Notes: a model not told the origin generated them from the letters alone. Positions 1 through 8,491 are shown, counted from the stretch's first letter. The stretch is DNA of 35,098 nucleotides from Halorubrum californiense DSM 19288 (GCF_000336875.1 NZ_AOJK01000010.1:31735-66832); one strand, 5' to 3'. A program made the numbers and translations.

Positions 1-110
1 GGCAGTCGTGAGGCGGGCGCAGGCGACGTAAGCACCGCAACGAGGGAGCGGTAGCGACCAAGTGAGGAGCGCAGCGAGCGTGCGCCCGCCTCGCGGCTGG
101 GGCGTTGGCG
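1..110 (-). repeat. Dispersed structured repeat, copy 1 (partial, inverted)
   Basis: Read on the minus strand this matches the repeats at 16517 and 34887. It starts with CAACGCCCCAGCCGCGAGG (CAAAG in the other copies) and closes with CCTCACGACTGCC at the window edge. The arms at 3-21 and 81-99 pair over 19 positions, except two that are C-A mismatches on the minus strand and G-U wobbles on the plus strand. The rest of the element lies outside the window. It is co-oriented with and downstream of the gene at 227-685. No coding potential was recognised. From 111 to 226 nothing else is seen except the T-rich tract at 196-210. Confidence 0.75.
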
Positions 111-195
111 GTGTTCGTCGTCGGTCTGCGATCTACACCATCTAAGCGAGCGACTGGGTAGTTAAACCCGTTCACGGCGCCGTCGACGGTACCCT

Positions 196-210
196 GAAAA
201 TGAAAAACTC
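196..210 (-). terminator. Candidate T-rich transcription terminator
   Basis: On the minus strand a GAGTTTTTCATTTTC tract lies about 17 nt past the stop codon of the membrane-protein gene ending at 227. T-rich tracts without a hairpin are the usual archaeal termination signal. This is inferred from sequence only. Confidence 0.45.
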
Positions 211-226
211 CTCGACCCGAGTATCG

Positions 227-685
227 CTAAAACAGCCCCGGGCTGGCGAGCAGCCCGGCCGTGACGATGAGCCCGACCGCGACCGCGGACGCGCCGTAGA
301 GGAACGGCTTGGCGTCGCGGGCGGGCTCGCGGAGCTTGTCGGCGTCGAGGCCGTCGGACAGCTTCGAGCCCCCGACCTCGACGAGCCCGGTGCCGACGAA
401 CCAGAGCCCGAGCATCGTCAGTACGAGGTGGCCGCGGGGCGTACCCGTCAGCGCCTCGAACGTGTACAGCGTGCCCGCCATGTGGCCGCCGGTGGCGACG
501 AACGCGACCGCGCCGATCCGCGTGATCCAGCGCAGGCGGCCGACGATCGAACCGAGCGCCGTGGTCCCGATGTCGCCGCGGAGGGCGGGCGGGAGGACCG
601 CGAGGGTGACGAACAGCACGCTGCCGACCCAGAGGACGGCGAAGCCGACGTGGACCGACCACATGACCGGATTGAGGGCGTTCAT
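227..685 (-). CDS. Small CopD/DUF4149-like four-helix membrane protein
   Basis: The 152-residue product is almost entirely hydrophobic, with four predicted membrane segments near residues 8-30, 45-68, 78-100 and 128-150. The first helix carries HVGFAVLWVGS and a lone His lies in helix 2 (TGGHMAGTLYTF). This arrangement resembles small CopD-type or DUF4149-type integral membrane proteins, some of which are linked to copper handling or heme. I cannot assign a substrate. A GTG eight codons earlier (709) is open, but the ATG at 685 is preferred because a GGTTTATAAG box lies at 709-718, about 26 nt upstream, which implies a leaderless mRNA starting at this ATG. The next gene upstream diverges, so this appears to be a single-gene unit. 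Confidence 0.6.
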   Translation of the reverse strand: MNALNPVMWSVHVGFAVLWVGSVLFVTLAVLPPALRGDIGTTALGSIVGRLRWITRIGAVAFVATGGHMAGTLYTFEALTGTPRGHLVLTMLGLWFVGTGLVEVGGSKLSDGLDADKLREPARDAKPFLYGASAVAVGLIVTAGLLASPGLF

Positions 686-708
686 ACCGACGGCACGGCC
701 CGGTCCCA

Positions 709-718
709 CTTATAAACC
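709..718 (-). promoter_or_regulatory. TATA box of the 227-685 gene
   Basis: On the minus strand this reads GGTTTATAAG, ending about 24 nt before the ATG at 685. That is the expected spacing for a leaderless haloarchaeal promoter, and it decides the start codon of this gene. Confidence 0.6.
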
Positions 719-756
719 GGCGAGACAGGCGCGGCGGTTGGTTGCGACGGAGAGGG

Positions 757-766
757 TTTTTAAATA
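757..766 (+). promoter_or_regulatory. TATA box of the 790-1395 gene
   Basis: TTTTAAATAT lies 24-33 nt before the ATG at 790, the canonical distance for a leaderless archaeal transcript. Confidence 0.6.
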
Positions 767-789
767 TCTCGCACGTGTAGCCGCCGGCA

Positions 790-1395
790 ATGGCGCTACT
801 TCAGAAGCTCAAGGAGAAGCTCGGGTTCGGGAGCGGGTCGGGGGAACGGGAGTCCGGCGAGACGGAAGTGACGGTCGAGCGCGAGTCGGAACCGGCGGCA
901 GACGCGTCCGCGGCCGACGAGAATCCGACCGACGACGCCGGGGCGACCGATCCGGTCGACGCGGCCGAAGCGGAATCGGCGGAGGACGCGGAGTCGGCTG
1001 AGGAAGTCGAGTCGGCGGAAAGCGAGGTCGAAGCCGACGAGAGCTCCGAGGTTGAAGCCGACGAGACCGACGACGAAGCGGCCGCAGCCGACACGGAGGC
1101 CGCCGCCTCGACCGAGTCGCTCGTCGACGACGAGGGCGGGGAAGTCGACGAGGCGGCCGAGCAGGCGGAGGCCGCGGCGGGCGAGGCGGACGCCGTCGCG
1201 GTCGACGACGACGACCGCGGCCCGAGCGTCGAGGAGATCAAGGGGATCGGCCCGGCGTACGCCGAGCGCCTCGCGGAGATCGGCATCGAAACGGTCGACG
1301 ACCTCGCCGGCGCGGACGCCGCCGCGGTGGCCGAGGGGACGAGCGTCGGCGAGAAGCGCGCCGCGACGTGGATCGACCGCGCGAGCGAGTTCTGA
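790..1395 (+). CDS. Acidic protein with C-terminal helix-hairpin-helix domain
   Basis: 201 residues. The N-terminus is a short basic amphipathic stretch ([16 protein letters not shown]). A low-complexity linker of roughly 115 residues follows, made almost wholly of Glu, Asp, Ala, Ser and Val. Residues about 143-201 then form a helix-hairpin-helix-type domain: [20 protein letters not shown] with the typical KGIGP hairpin, then a second helical pair ending WIDRASEF. Such domains bind DNA non-specifically or mediate contacts in DNA repair and replication proteins. A function for this protein is not established here. The linker repeats ESAE, EVE and ADE units and may vary in length between strains. 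Transcription is probably leaderless from the TATA box at 757-766, and the gene seems to stand alone. Confidence 0.7.
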   Translation: MALLQKLKEKLGFGSGSGERESGETEVTVERESEPAADASAADENPTDDAGATDPVDAAEAESAEDAESAEEVESAESEVEADESSEVEADETDDEAAAADTEAAASTESLVDDEGGEVDEAAEQAEAAAGEADAVAVDDDDRGPSVEEIKGIGPAYAERLAEIGIETVDDLAGADAAAVAEGTSVGEKRAATWIDRASEF

Positions 1396-1453
1396 GGGCG
1401 GGCCGAGGTCGGGCGACCGCAACTGTTTCGTCGCCCCCGCCGAACGGAGTCCC

Positions 1454-3160
1454 ATGGGGCGAACGGTACACACCGACCGGGAGCGGTTCTGCGCGGTCGC
1501 GGCCACGGCGCCGGACGGCGCGCGGGTCCCGGTCGAAGTCCGGGTCGCCGTCGACGACCCCTTCGCGGCCTACCGTCGGGCGCGCGACGGCCCAGGCGGC
1601 GTCTTCTACGAGACGACCGGCGGCCAGTCCGGGTGGGGCTACTTCGGCGTCGACCCGGTCGAGCGACTGACCGTCTCCGGCGAGGCGGTCGTCGCCGGCG
1701 CGGGCGGCGATCCGAGCGGAGCGGAGCGGGGCGAAGCAGCGGACCCGGCGGGCGACTACCGGCGCCCGTCGCCGTCGCTCGCGGCGCTGGAAGGGATCTT
1801 GGACGGCGAGACGCTGGCGCGCGGCGACTGCGAGGTGCCGTACCCGTGCGGCGCGTTCGGCTGGCTCTCCTACGACGCCGCCCGCGAACTCGAAGAGTTC
1901 CCGGCGGCGGCGCCCGACGGCCCGGGGGCGGCCGACGACCGCGGGCTCCCGCGGCTTCAGGCCGCGCTCTTCGACCGGGTCGCGGCGTGGGAGTGTCCGG
2001 TTGACGACGAAGACGGCGGTTCCGAGTCGGTGACGCTCCGAGTCACCGCTTGCCCGCGCGTCCCCGAGGGACTCGACGACCCCGAGGCCGACCGCGACGC
2101 GCTCGACGCGCTGTTCGACGAGGGACGAGCGCGAGCGGCGGACCTCATCGATCGAATCGAGGCCGGCGACCCGGCCTCGGGACCGGCGCCCGATCCGACC
2201 GCCGAGAACGCGACCTTCGAGAGCGACGTGGGCCGCGAGGGGTACGCCGACGCGGTCCGCCGGGTCAAGGAGTACGTCCGCGAGGGCGACACGTTCCAGG
2301 CGAACGTCTCCCAGCGGCTGACCGCGCCGGCCGCGGTCCACCCGGTCGATGCGTACGACGCCCTCCGCGCGGTGAACCCGGCCCCGTACTCCGGACTGAT
2401 CGAGCTCGGCGGCACCGGCGGCGCCGGAGAGACCGAAACCGACCGCCCGACCGGCGTCGACCTCGTGAGCGCGAGCCCGGAGCTCCTCCTCGAGCGCGAA
2501 CCGACCGCCGACCCCGAGCGCGGCGCGCGCCTCGTCACGGAGCCCATCGCGGGGACGCGCCCGCGGGGAGACACGGCGGCGGCCGACGCCGAACTGGAGA
2601 CCGAACTCACCGGCGACGAGAAGGAGCGCGCCGAACACGCGATGTTGGTCGACCTGGAGCGCAACGACCTCGGGAAGGTGTCGCGGTTCGGCACGGTCGA
2701 GGTGAGCGAGTACCGCCGCGTCGACCGTTACAGCGAGGTGATGCACCTCGTGAGCCTGATCGAAGGGGAGGCCCGCCCGGACGCCGGATTCGCGGACGCA
2801 GTCGGCGCCTGCTTCCCCGGCGGGACCATCACGGGCGCCCCGAAACCCCGCACGATGGAGATCATCGACGAGCTGGAGCCGACCCGCCGCGGGCCGTACA
2901 CGGGGTCGATGTTCGCGGCCGGGTTCGACGGCCGCGCGACGCTGAACATCGTCATTCGGACCCTCGTGCGCCACGCCGCCGAGTACCACCTCCGAGTCGG
3001 GGCGGGCATCGTCCACGACTCCGACCCAGACGCCGAGTACGAGGAGACGCTCGCGAAGGCGCGCGCCCTCGTGAGCGCGGTCGACGAGGCGCTCGCCGCC
3101 GGCGGGATGGCGGTCGGAGAAACAGGCGAGGGAGCGCCGGAGGAGGCGGTCGAGCGATGA
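1454..3160 (+). CDS. pabB: Aminodeoxychorismate synthase component I (PabB)
   Basis: The 568-residue chorismate-binding enzyme would convert chorismate plus ammonia from PabA to 4-amino-4-deoxychorismate for p-aminobenzoate and folate synthesis. The chorismate-binding domain fills the C-terminal half: [16 protein letters not shown], the [12 protein letters not shown] motif (P364-T368), [25 protein letters not shown] and [19 protein letters not shown]. The LLES tryptophan-feedback motif of many TrpE proteins is not visible near the N-terminus ([18 protein letters not shown]). The motif is PIAGT, with Ala where E. coli PabB has Lys, so sequence alone does not exclude anthranilate synthase. The pabC-like neighbour supports PabB. 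The frame is open far upstream, but the ATG at 1454 gives the expected N-terminus. The stop overlaps the pabA start (ATGA), implying translational coupling. Confidence 0.85.
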   Translation: MGRTVHTDRERFCAVAATAPDGARVPVEVRVAVDDPFAAYRRARDGPGGVFYETTGGQSGWGYFGVDPVERLTVSGEAVVAGAGGDPSGAERGEAADPAGDYRRPSPSLAALEGILDGETLARGDCEVPYPCGAFGWLSYDAARELEEFPAAAPDGPGAADDRGLPRLQAALFDRVAAWECPVDDEDGGSESVTLRVTACPRVPEGLDDPEADRDALDALFDEGRARAADLIDRIEAGDPASGPAPDPTAENATFESDVGREGYADAVRRVKEYVREGDTFQANVSQRLTAPAAVHPVDAYDALRAVNPAPYSGLIELGGTGGAGETETDRPTGVDLVSASPELLLEREPTADPERGARLVTEPIAGTRPRGDTAAADAELETELTGDEKERAEHAMLVDLERNDLGKVSRFGTVEVSEYRRVDRYSEVMHLVSLIEGEARPDAGFADAVGACFPGGTITGAPKPRTMEIIDELEPTRRGPYTGSMFAAGFDGRATLNIVIRTLVRHAAEYHLRVGAGIVHDSDPDAEYEETLAKARALVSAVDEALAAGGMAVGETGEGAPEEAVER

Positions 3161-3801
3161 CGGGGGCCGGTGCCGAGATGGAGGGGACGGACGGCTGGCG
3201 CCCCGGCGCGGGCGAGGCCGACGTGCGGGTCCTCGTCGTCGACAACTACGACTCGTTCGCGTACAACCTCGTCCAGTACGTCGGCGAGGTCGCCGGCGCG
3301 GTGACGGTCCGGCGCAACGACGCGGTCGACCTCGCCGGCGTCCGCGCGCTCGACCCGGACGGCGTCGTCGTCTCGCCGGGTCCGGGCACCCCCGCGGAGG
3401 CCGGAATCTCGACCGCGCTCTTCGACCTCGACCGGCCCGTATTCGGCGTCTGTCTCGGTCACCAGGCGCTGTGCGCGAGCCGCGGCAGCCGGGTCGGCCA
3501 CGCGCCCGACGTGGTCCACGGGAAGCCCTCGACGATCACCCACGACGGCGAGGGCGTCTTCGCCGGCCTCCCCGACCGGCTCCGAGTCGGGCGGTACCAC
3601 TCGCTGTGCGTCGAGCGCGAGGACCTTCCGGAGGAACTCGTCGAGACCGCCCGCACCGAGGACGAGCGCGAGGTCGTGATGGGCGTGCGCCACCGCGAGA
3701 AGCCGCACGTCGGCGTCCAGTTCCACCCGGAGAGCATCCTCACGCCCCGCGGGAAGCGAATGGTTCGGAACTTCGTGGAGGTGTGCGAAGACCATGAGTG
3801 A
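3157..3801 (+). CDS. pabA: Aminodeoxychorismate synthase glutamine amidotransferase (PabA)
   Basis: 214-residue class I glutamine amidotransferase that would supply ammonia to PabB. The visible triad is the nucleophile C99 in FGVCLGHQA, then H190 and E192 in VQFHPES. The oxyanion strand motif SPGPGTP and the N-terminal [19 protein letters not shown] are typical of the TrpG/PabA group. The start overlaps the pabB stop by 4 nt. An internal ATG at 3178 would remove seven residues and is also possible, because conserved sequence begins only near residue 22. The 3' end overlaps pabC by 8 nt. Archaeal TrpG and PabA cannot be separated by motifs alone, so the assignment rests on the operon. Confidence 0.85.
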   Translation: MTGAGAEMEGTDGWRPGAGEADVRVLVVDNYDSFAYNLVQYVGEVAGAVTVRRNDAVDLAGVRALDPDGVVVSPGPGTPAEAGISTALFDLDRPVFGVCLGHQALCASRGSRVGHAPDVVHGKPSTITHDGEGVFAGLPDRLRVGRYHSLCVEREDLPEELVETARTEDEREVVMGVRHREKPHVGVQFHPESILTPRGKRMVRNFVEVCEDHE

Positions 3802-4732
3802 CGACGCCGACCGCTCGGCGGCGACCGGCGACGCCGAGCGCCTGTACCACGTCGACGGCGACCTCGTCCCGGCCGCGGAGGCGACAGTTTCGGTGGAGGA
3901 CCGCGGGTTCGCCTACGGCGACGCCGCCTTCGAGACGATGCGCGCCTACGGCGGCGACGTCTTCCGGTGGGGTGCGCACGCGGACCGGCTCGCCGACACC
4001 TGCGAGACGCTCGGGCTCGACCACGGGATCGCCGACGCGGAGCTGAAACGCCGGGTCGACGAGACGCTCGCCGCGAACGACCTCGCGGACGCCTACCTCA
4101 AGCTCTCGATCACCCGGGGCGTCCAGCCCGGCACGCTCGACCCGAAACCGGCGGTCGACCCGACCGTCGTCGTCATCGCGAAGCCGCTCCCGCGTGGCGG
4201 CGTCGAGACCGACCCGGTCCACGACGGGCCGGCCGCGCTCCAGACGACGAAGACGCGCAAGCCCGCCGACCGCGCGCTCCCGGCCGCGGCGAAGACGCAC
4301 AACTACCTCAACGGGATCCTCGCCCGGCTCGAACTCCGGGTCACCGGCGCCGACGAGGCGCTCATGCTCGACCCCGACGGCCACGTCGCCGAGGGCGCGA
4401 CCTCGAACCTCTTCTTCGTCGACGGGACGGCCCTCAAGACCCCGTCGCTCGACGGGCCGATCCTCCCCGGGGTCACCAGAGCGACCGTGATCGATATCGC
4501 GGAGTCGGAGGGGATCCCGGTCGAGGAGGGGACGTACGCGCCGGACGCGGTCCGCGAGGCCGACGAGGCCTTCCTCACGAACTCGACGTGGGAGGTCCGC
4601 CCGGTGGCGACCGTCGACGGCATCGCGCTCGACGGCGACGGGGAGGGGGCCACCGGGCCGCTCACGACCCTCCTCTCGCGGGTGTTCGACCGGCGGATCG
4701 AGGAGCGCCACTACGACGGCGAGCGGCTGTAG
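3794..4732 (+). CDS. pabC: Aminodeoxychorismate lyase, PLP fold-type IV (PabC)
   Basis: 312 residues of the class IV PLP aminotransferase/lyase fold. In this operon it would release pyruvate from aminodeoxychorismate to give p-aminobenzoate. Visible family features are VEDRGFAYGDAAFETMRAYGG near the N-terminus, the probable PLP lysine K167 in AAAKTHNYLNGI, EGATSNLFFVDG for phosphate and cofactor contacts, and FLTNSTWEVRPV near the C-terminus. Branched-chain and D-amino-acid aminotransferases share the fold, so the lyase role is inferred mainly from co-transcription with pabB and pabA. The ATG at 3794 sits inside the last codons of pabA. The operon seems to end here, with the next gene 75 nt further on. 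Confidence 0.8.
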   Translation: MSDDADRSAATGDAERLYHVDGDLVPAAEATVSVEDRGFAYGDAAFETMRAYGGDVFRWGAHADRLADTCETLGLDHGIADAELKRRVDETLAANDLADAYLKLSITRGVQPGTLDPKPAVDPTVVVIAKPLPRGGVETDPVHDGPAALQTTKTRKPADRALPAAAKTHNYLNGILARLELRVTGADEALMLDPDGHVAEGATSNLFFVDGTALKTPSLDGPILPGVTRATVIDIAESEGIPVEEGTYAPDAVREADEAFLTNSTWEVRPVATVDGIALDGDGEGATGPLTTLLSRVFDRRIEERHYDGERL

Positions 4733-4807
4733 CCGCGGACTATCGGCCGTGCGAGCGAATGATGGTTTCGCCCACAGCGTTATCACATCAGGTATCCTAA
4801 ACGATGG

Positions 4808-5428
4808 ATGACAGACGATAAAGACGGGCGAGAGAAGCAGGCGGCGGACGAGGACCGGCGTCAGCGCGAGCGCGACGTCGACGCGGAACTGGAGCGCGGC
4901 GACGAGGCCGAACCGCCGGCCGAGGGGGCCGAACCGCCGGTCGACGAGGCGGCCGTCGAGGCCCTCGAATCGGCGCTCGAACCCCTGACGTTTCCGGCGA
5001 CCGGGCGGGAGATCATCTCTGCGGTCGGCGACCGCGAACTCGAATCACCGGCCCGCGTGTACACCGTCGCCGACCTGGTCCCCGACGCCGACATGGAGGC
5101 GTTCGACGCGCCGGCGGCGGTCCGGGAGCGCGTCCGGCGGCCGGCCGTCGCGGCCGCGATGAAGCGGGTCGTCGAGGCGGCCGCCGAACTCGAAAACGTC
5201 GACTTCGGCCGGTCGCAACACGAGGCGTTCGAGCGGACGTTCCGAGCGCTGAGCGACGTCGACGAGCGCGACGACGAGTCGGGCGTCCGCGCCGTCGCGG
5301 ACTGGGTCGTCGACCTGATCGCGGAGACGAAATCGGTTCCGGGGTCGCGGGCGGTTCGCCGCGAGGCGGCGAGCTACTGCCGAGAGCGCGGCTACGAGAT
5401 CCGCGACGACGAGTGGCTCGGCGTGTGA
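4808..5428 (+). CDS. Haloarchaeal conserved protein (DUF5789-like)
   Basis: 206 residues of unknown function. The first 40 or so are highly charged (KQAADEDRRQRERDVDAEL), followed by an acidic linker. A compact domain begins near residue 50 with ESALEPLTFPATGREIISAVGD, a pattern recalled from haloarchaeal DUF5789-type proteins. The C-terminal half is helical, contains ADWVVDLIAETKSVPGSRAVRREAA (in part), and ends NDEWLGV-like as DDEWLGV. No catalytic motif was recognised. The reading could start at ATG 4804 in another frame, but only 4808 gives this protein. It lies 75 nt after pabC and is followed directly by the 33-bp repeat tract. The domain name is from memory and unverified. Confidence 0.7.
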   Translation: MTDDKDGREKQAADEDRRQRERDVDAELERGDEAEPPAEGAEPPVDEAAVEALESALEPLTFPATGREIISAVGDRELESPARVYTVADLVPDADMEAFDAPAAVRERVRRPAVAAAMKRVVEAAAELENVDFGRSQHEAFERTFRALSDVDERDDESGVRAVADWVVDLIAETKSVPGSRAVRREAASYCRERGYEIRDDEWLGV

Positions 5429-5450
5429 AAAGGTCGGTATTGACGGCGCT

Positions 5451-5582
5451 GGAGCGGACCACGGCGTCGGCATCGACGGCGCCGGAGCGGACCACGGCGT
5501 CGGCATCGACGGCGCCGGAGCGGACCACGGCGTCGGCATCGACGGCGCTGGAGCGGACCACGGCGTCGGCACCGACGGCGCC
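5451..5582 (+). repeat. 33-bp tandem repeat, four copies
   Basis: Four head-to-tail 33-bp units begin at 5451, 5484, 5517 and 5550, each starting GGAGCGGACCACGGCGTCGG. They are preceded by the last 10 bp of a unit (5441-5450). Copies differ at only about two positions (GCC or GCT at the end; CATCG or CACCG in copy 4), so amplification looks recent. The unit is 11 codons long and stays open in the Rieske gene frame, where it would encode ERTTASASTAP repeats. It is also open on the minus strand. It lies between the stop of the preceding gene and the likely Rieske start. Confidence 0.95.
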
Positions 5583-5631
5583 GGCCCGGGAAACGCACAA
5601 CGTTCAAGCCGGTCGCCGGCCTCGCTCGGAC

Positions 5632-6102
5632 ATGGACGAGCACCGCCGGATCGCCGGCGTCGAGGAGGTTCCGGAGGAGAGCACGCTGCTCGCGACGCTG
5701 CGCCCGGTCGACCCCGAGGCGGTCGACGAGGGCGAGGGCGACCTCGGCGAGGGCGAGGACGGCGCGCCGGAGGTCGAGGCGATCCTCACCCGAGCGGCCG
5801 GCGAGGTGCGCGCGTTCCGGAACTACTGTCAACACTGGACGGACGTGCGCCTCGACAAGGACGACGGGGCGTTCGTGCGCAACGGCGAGGTGTTCTGTCA
5901 GACGCACGGCGCGACGTTCGAGGCCGACGGCGGCTACTGCAACTTCGGCCCCTGCGAGGGCGCCGTCCTCGAATCGGTCGGCGTCACGGTGGCCGACGGC
6001 GCGGTGTACCTTGACGACGACGGCTACGACTTCGTCCGGCTCGGCCCCTCGGCCGGGAAGGGCGACGGCGGCGGCTCGCGGATCGACTTCACCGGGAACT
6101 GA
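5632..6102 (+). CDS. Rieske [2Fe-2S] domain protein
   Basis: 156 residues with a complete Rieske cluster signature: C66-x-H68 (NYCQHW) and C89-x2-H92 (VFCQTHGATF). The following GGYCNFGPCEGAVLESVGV matches the ferredoxin-type Rieske fold. There is no membrane anchor or signal peptide, so it is likely a soluble cytoplasmic electron carrier or a component of an oxygenase or reductase. No partner oxygenase is adjacent. Cys at YCNFGPC might form an additional disulfide or be structural. The ATG at 5632 gives the usual N-terminus (MDEHRRIAGVEEVP). The same frame is open to 5413 through the tandem repeat, so a 73-residue repetitive extension cannot be excluded. A weak promoter-like AACGTTCAAG occurs about 25-30 nt before 5632. 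Confidence 0.85.
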   Translation: MDEHRRIAGVEEVPEESTLLATLRPVDPEAVDEGEGDLGEGEDGAPEVEAILTRAAGEVRAFRNYCQHWTDVRLDKDDGAFVRNGEVFCQTHGATFEADGGYCNFGPCEGAVLESVGVTVADGAVYLDDDGYDFVRLGPSAGKGDGGGSRIDFTGN

Positions 6103-6141
6103 GCCGCGCGGACGCCGAGCGCCGCCCGCGGTTCGGTCCGA

Positions 6142-6585
6142 TCAGAACCGCGTGCGACCGCCGCCCCCGCCGTCGTCGCGGCCGAGCGCCTTCTTCAGGA
6201 AGCTCATCCAGCGCTTCCGGTCGGCGGCCTCCTTCCGCTTCGCCTCCGTCTCCGGGTCGGGCGCGTCGAGCCCCTCCAGCGCCTCCAGCGCGCGGTCGAT
6301 GCCGATGATCGACGACGCTAACTCCTCGCCCTCCTCGTAGCTCACCTCGTTCTCCTCGATGGGTTCGAGCCGGTCGAGTCGCTCGCGCCGCAGGTTCCGC
6401 TTCGCGCGGTCGACCCGGTCGCGCTCGCCGGGCGGGACCGAGTCGCGGCGCTTGATCTCGAAGACGAACGACCGCAGGTCGATCGCCTCGCCCTGGATCT
6501 CGATCGACTCCGGGATGTCGACGCCGACCGTCGACGACTCTCTGTTGACCCGCTCTAAGAGCTGTTTCCGCTCGAACTCCTTCAC
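6142..6585 (-). CDS. Haloarchaeal conserved protein (DUF5788-like)
   Basis: 147 residues, charged and mostly helical, with no membrane segment. It opens VKEFERKQLLERVNRESSTVG and contains FVFEIKRRDSVPPGERDRVD, a pattern I associate with the haloarchaeal family DUF5788 (from memory). The C-terminus has KRWMSFLKKALGRDD followed by a Gly-rich tail. Function is unknown. The start chosen is GTG at 6585, which gives the conserved MKEFERK N-terminus. An in-frame GTG at 6633 would add 16 residues (PGAKERSAPAAYRLG). Neither start has a convincing TATA box. It is convergent with the Rieske gene and divergent from the cysteine-cluster gene at 6705. Confidence 0.7.
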   Translation of the reverse strand: MKEFERKQLLERVNRESSTVGVDIPESIEIQGEAIDLRSFVFEIKRRDSVPPGERDRVDRAKRNLRRERLDRLEPIEENEVSYEEGEELASSIIGIDRALEALEGLDAPDPETEAKRKEAADRKRWMSFLKKALGRDDGGGGGRTRF

Positions 6586-6704
6586 GCCGAGTCGGTAGGC
6601 GGCGGGCGCACTTCGCTCCTTCGCCCCCGGCACGGTCCCGGCGGAGCGCAGCGAGCGACCCCGGAAGGGACGACGTTAACCGCTCCGCGCCGCAACCGCG
6701 ACGC

Positions 6705-7484
6705 ATGGAGTCGCTCGAAGCCGAACTCGACGCGGCCCGCGACCTCGACGTCGCGGACCTCGCGGACGCCATCGAGTCCATCGGGTTCGAGTGTACGCGC
6801 TGTGGCGGCTGCTGTACCGGCTACGCCCCCGACGAGCCGGGGGGTGCCCCCGCGGGGGCGGGAGACGGCGAGGGGGAGAGCGGCGAGACCGATTCCGGCT
6901 GCCACGACGGCGGCGCCGACCGCGAGCCCCACACCGCGACGGTCTTCCCGGACGAGGTGCGCCGCGTCGCCGACGCCGCCGGAGAGGCGTTCGGCGAGTC
7001 GTACGACTGGCGGGACGTGGCCCGGCCGATGCCGTTCGGACTGGAGACGGACGCGGACAGCGACCCGGTCGGCGAGACGTTCGAGTGGGCGCTCGCGACC
7101 GACGACTGCGGCGACTGTACCTTCTACGAGGAGTCGGACGGGGAGGGCGCCTGTACCGTCCACGACGCCCGACCGTTGATCTGCCGGACCTACCCGTTCA
7201 GCGTCGCGCTGGAGGGGACGAGCCAGCCGATGGGCGAGGCGGTCGACGAGTCGGGCGTCGTCCGCGCCCACGAGTGCGAGGGGCTCGGCCGCGACATCTC
7301 GCGCGAGGACGCGGAAGAACTGGCCGCCGCCCTGAAGGAGCGCGCGGTGCGGGAACTGGAGGAAGCGATCGGCGTCCGCGACGGCTACGGCCCGAACGCG
7401 CGCGAGCGGGCCGACGGTGAGGTCGTCGTCTTCGACTCCGAGGGCCCGAAGGAGGCCGACGGGACCCCGATCGGCGGGGAGTAG
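6705..7484 (+). CDS. YkgJ-family cysteine-cluster protein
   Basis: 259 residues. The N-terminal CTRCGGCC (C30, C33, C36, C37) and the later CGDCTFYEE...GACTVHDARPLICRTYPF segment form the cysteine pattern of the YkgJ/CxxCxxCC family (Zn- or Fe-S-binding proteins of largely unknown role). Residues about 43-70 are a Gly/Glu/Asp-rich insertion between the first cysteine cluster and the body, which is unusual and probably haloarchaeal. The C-terminus is helical and charged. A GTTAAC sequence about 27 nt before the ATG is the likely promoter, implying a leaderless mRNA. No neighbouring enzyme suggests a substrate. Confidence 0.8.
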   Translation: MESLEAELDAARDLDVADLADAIESIGFECTRCGGCCTGYAPDEPGGAPAGAGDGEGESGETDSGCHDGGADREPHTATVFPDEVRRVADAAGEAFGESYDWRDVARPMPFGLETDADSDPVGETFEWALATDDCGDCTFYEESDGEGACTVHDARPLICRTYPFSVALEGTSQPMGEAVDESGVVRAHECEGLGRDISREDAEELAAALKERAVRELEEAIGVRDGYGPNARERADGEVVVFDSEGPKEADGTPIGGE

Positions 7485-7510
7485 CGGGCGAATTCCTGAT
7501 TCCGTCGCTC

Positions 7511-8416
7511 TCAGAGTGCGTCCAGCGCCGCGTCCACGTCGGCGCGGATCGCCTCGCGGGCGGCCTCGTCCGGGAGCGTAAGCGGCGGCCGCACGGCCGG
7601 GTCGGGGATGAAGCCGCGGTGGGCGGCCGCGACCTTCGTCGCGGGCGCGAACCCGTGGTCGGCGCAGCGGTCGAACAGCGGACCGACCGCGCGGCGGTGG
7701 AGCGCCAGCGCGCGGTCGTCGTCGCCCTCCCGGATCGCCTCGCCGAGCGCGTCGAAGACCTCCGGGATCACCTGCGAGAGGGCGTGAATCCCCCCGTCGA
7801 CGCCGATGCTCGCGCTCGGGTACAGCTGGGCGTCGACGCCCTGGAAGGCGGTGAAGGAGTCGGGCGTCTCGCGGAGCTTCGCTTCGAGTCCGGTGAGGTC
7901 CCCGGTCGTGTCCTTCATGCCGACGACCGACCCGCTGCGCGCCGCGTCGGCGAGCACGTCGACCTCGATGGACTCGCCGACCGTCGCCGGGATGTCGTAC
8001 AGGAGGACCGGGATCGGGGCGTCGTCGGCGACGGCCTCGACGAACGCCCGCTGCCCCGCCGGGTCCGTCGACCCGTGGTAGTACGGGAGCGTGACGAGCC
8101 CGGCGTCGGCCCCGGCGGCCGCGGCGGCCGACAGGTGGTCTCTGACCCGCGAGACGGCGGTGTCTGCCGCGCCGGCGATCACGGGCACCCGCCCGTCGGC
8201 CGCGTCGACGACCGTCTCGATCACGGTCCGGCGCTCGTCGTCGTCGAGGCTGGCGAACTCGCCGGTCGTCCCGCAGGGGACCAGCCCGTCGACCCCGCCC
8301 TCGACGACCCTGTCGACGTGGCTCGCGAGCGCGTCGGCGTCCACGTCGCCGTCGGCGTCGAACGGCGTGACGATCGGGGGCGAGACGGCGGCTTCGGGGA
8401 GTTCGATGTCGTTCAC
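7511..8416 (-). CDS. DapA/N-acetylneuraminate lyase-family aldolase
   Basis: 301 residues of a (beta/alpha)8 class I aldolase. The Schiff-base lysine is K168 in VVGMKDTTGD, the general acid tyrosine Y140 in VLLYDIPAT, and the carboxylate-binding loop is PCGTTGEF. The family includes dihydrodipicolinate synthase, N-acetylneuraminate lyase and 2-keto-3-deoxygluconate aldolases. No lysine-pathway gene is nearby, so the substrate is left open; a sugar-acid aldolase is as likely as lysine synthesis. The GTG start at 8416 is preferred over a TTG at 8440 because the TTTTTTGC tract at 8438-8445 on the minus strand sits at TATA distance from 8416. The gene is convergent with the cysteine-cluster gene, whose stop is 26 nt away. 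Confidence 0.8.
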   Translation of the reverse strand: MNDIELPEAAVSPPIVTPFDADGDVDADALASHVDRVVEGGVDGLVPCGTTGEFASLDDDERRTVIETVVDAADGRVPVIAGAADTAVSRVRDHLSAAAAAGADAGLVTLPYYHGSTDPAGQRAFVEAVADDAPIPVLLYDIPATVGESIEVDVLADAARSGSVVGMKDTTGDLTGLEAKLRETPDSFTAFQGVDAQLYPSASIGVDGGIHALSQVIPEVFDALGEAIREGDDDRALALHRRAVGPLFDRCADHGFAPATKVAAAHRGFIPDPAVRPPLTLPDEAAREAIRADVDAALDAL

Positions 8417-8491
8417 GCGCCCCGGTTCGGAGGGGCGCAAAAAAGCTCTTGCTGCCGCGAGGAGGTCCGGGGGCGCTCGCTGTGCGAGCCC

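Noticed and set aside
1052-1453. N-terminal extension of PabB from 1052
   Set aside because: The extension overlaps the helix-hairpin-helix gene and is a basic low-complexity shadow; the PabB fold begins at the ATG at 1454.
5045-5572. Minus-strand frame encoding PTPWSAPAPSM repeats
   Set aside because: It is the reverse of the 33-bp tandem repeat and of the conserved protein gene; there is no promoter and no homologous pattern.
5441-5600. Possible CRISPR array
   Set aside because: The 33-bp units are contiguous with no spacers and there are no cas genes, so it is a plain tandem repeat.
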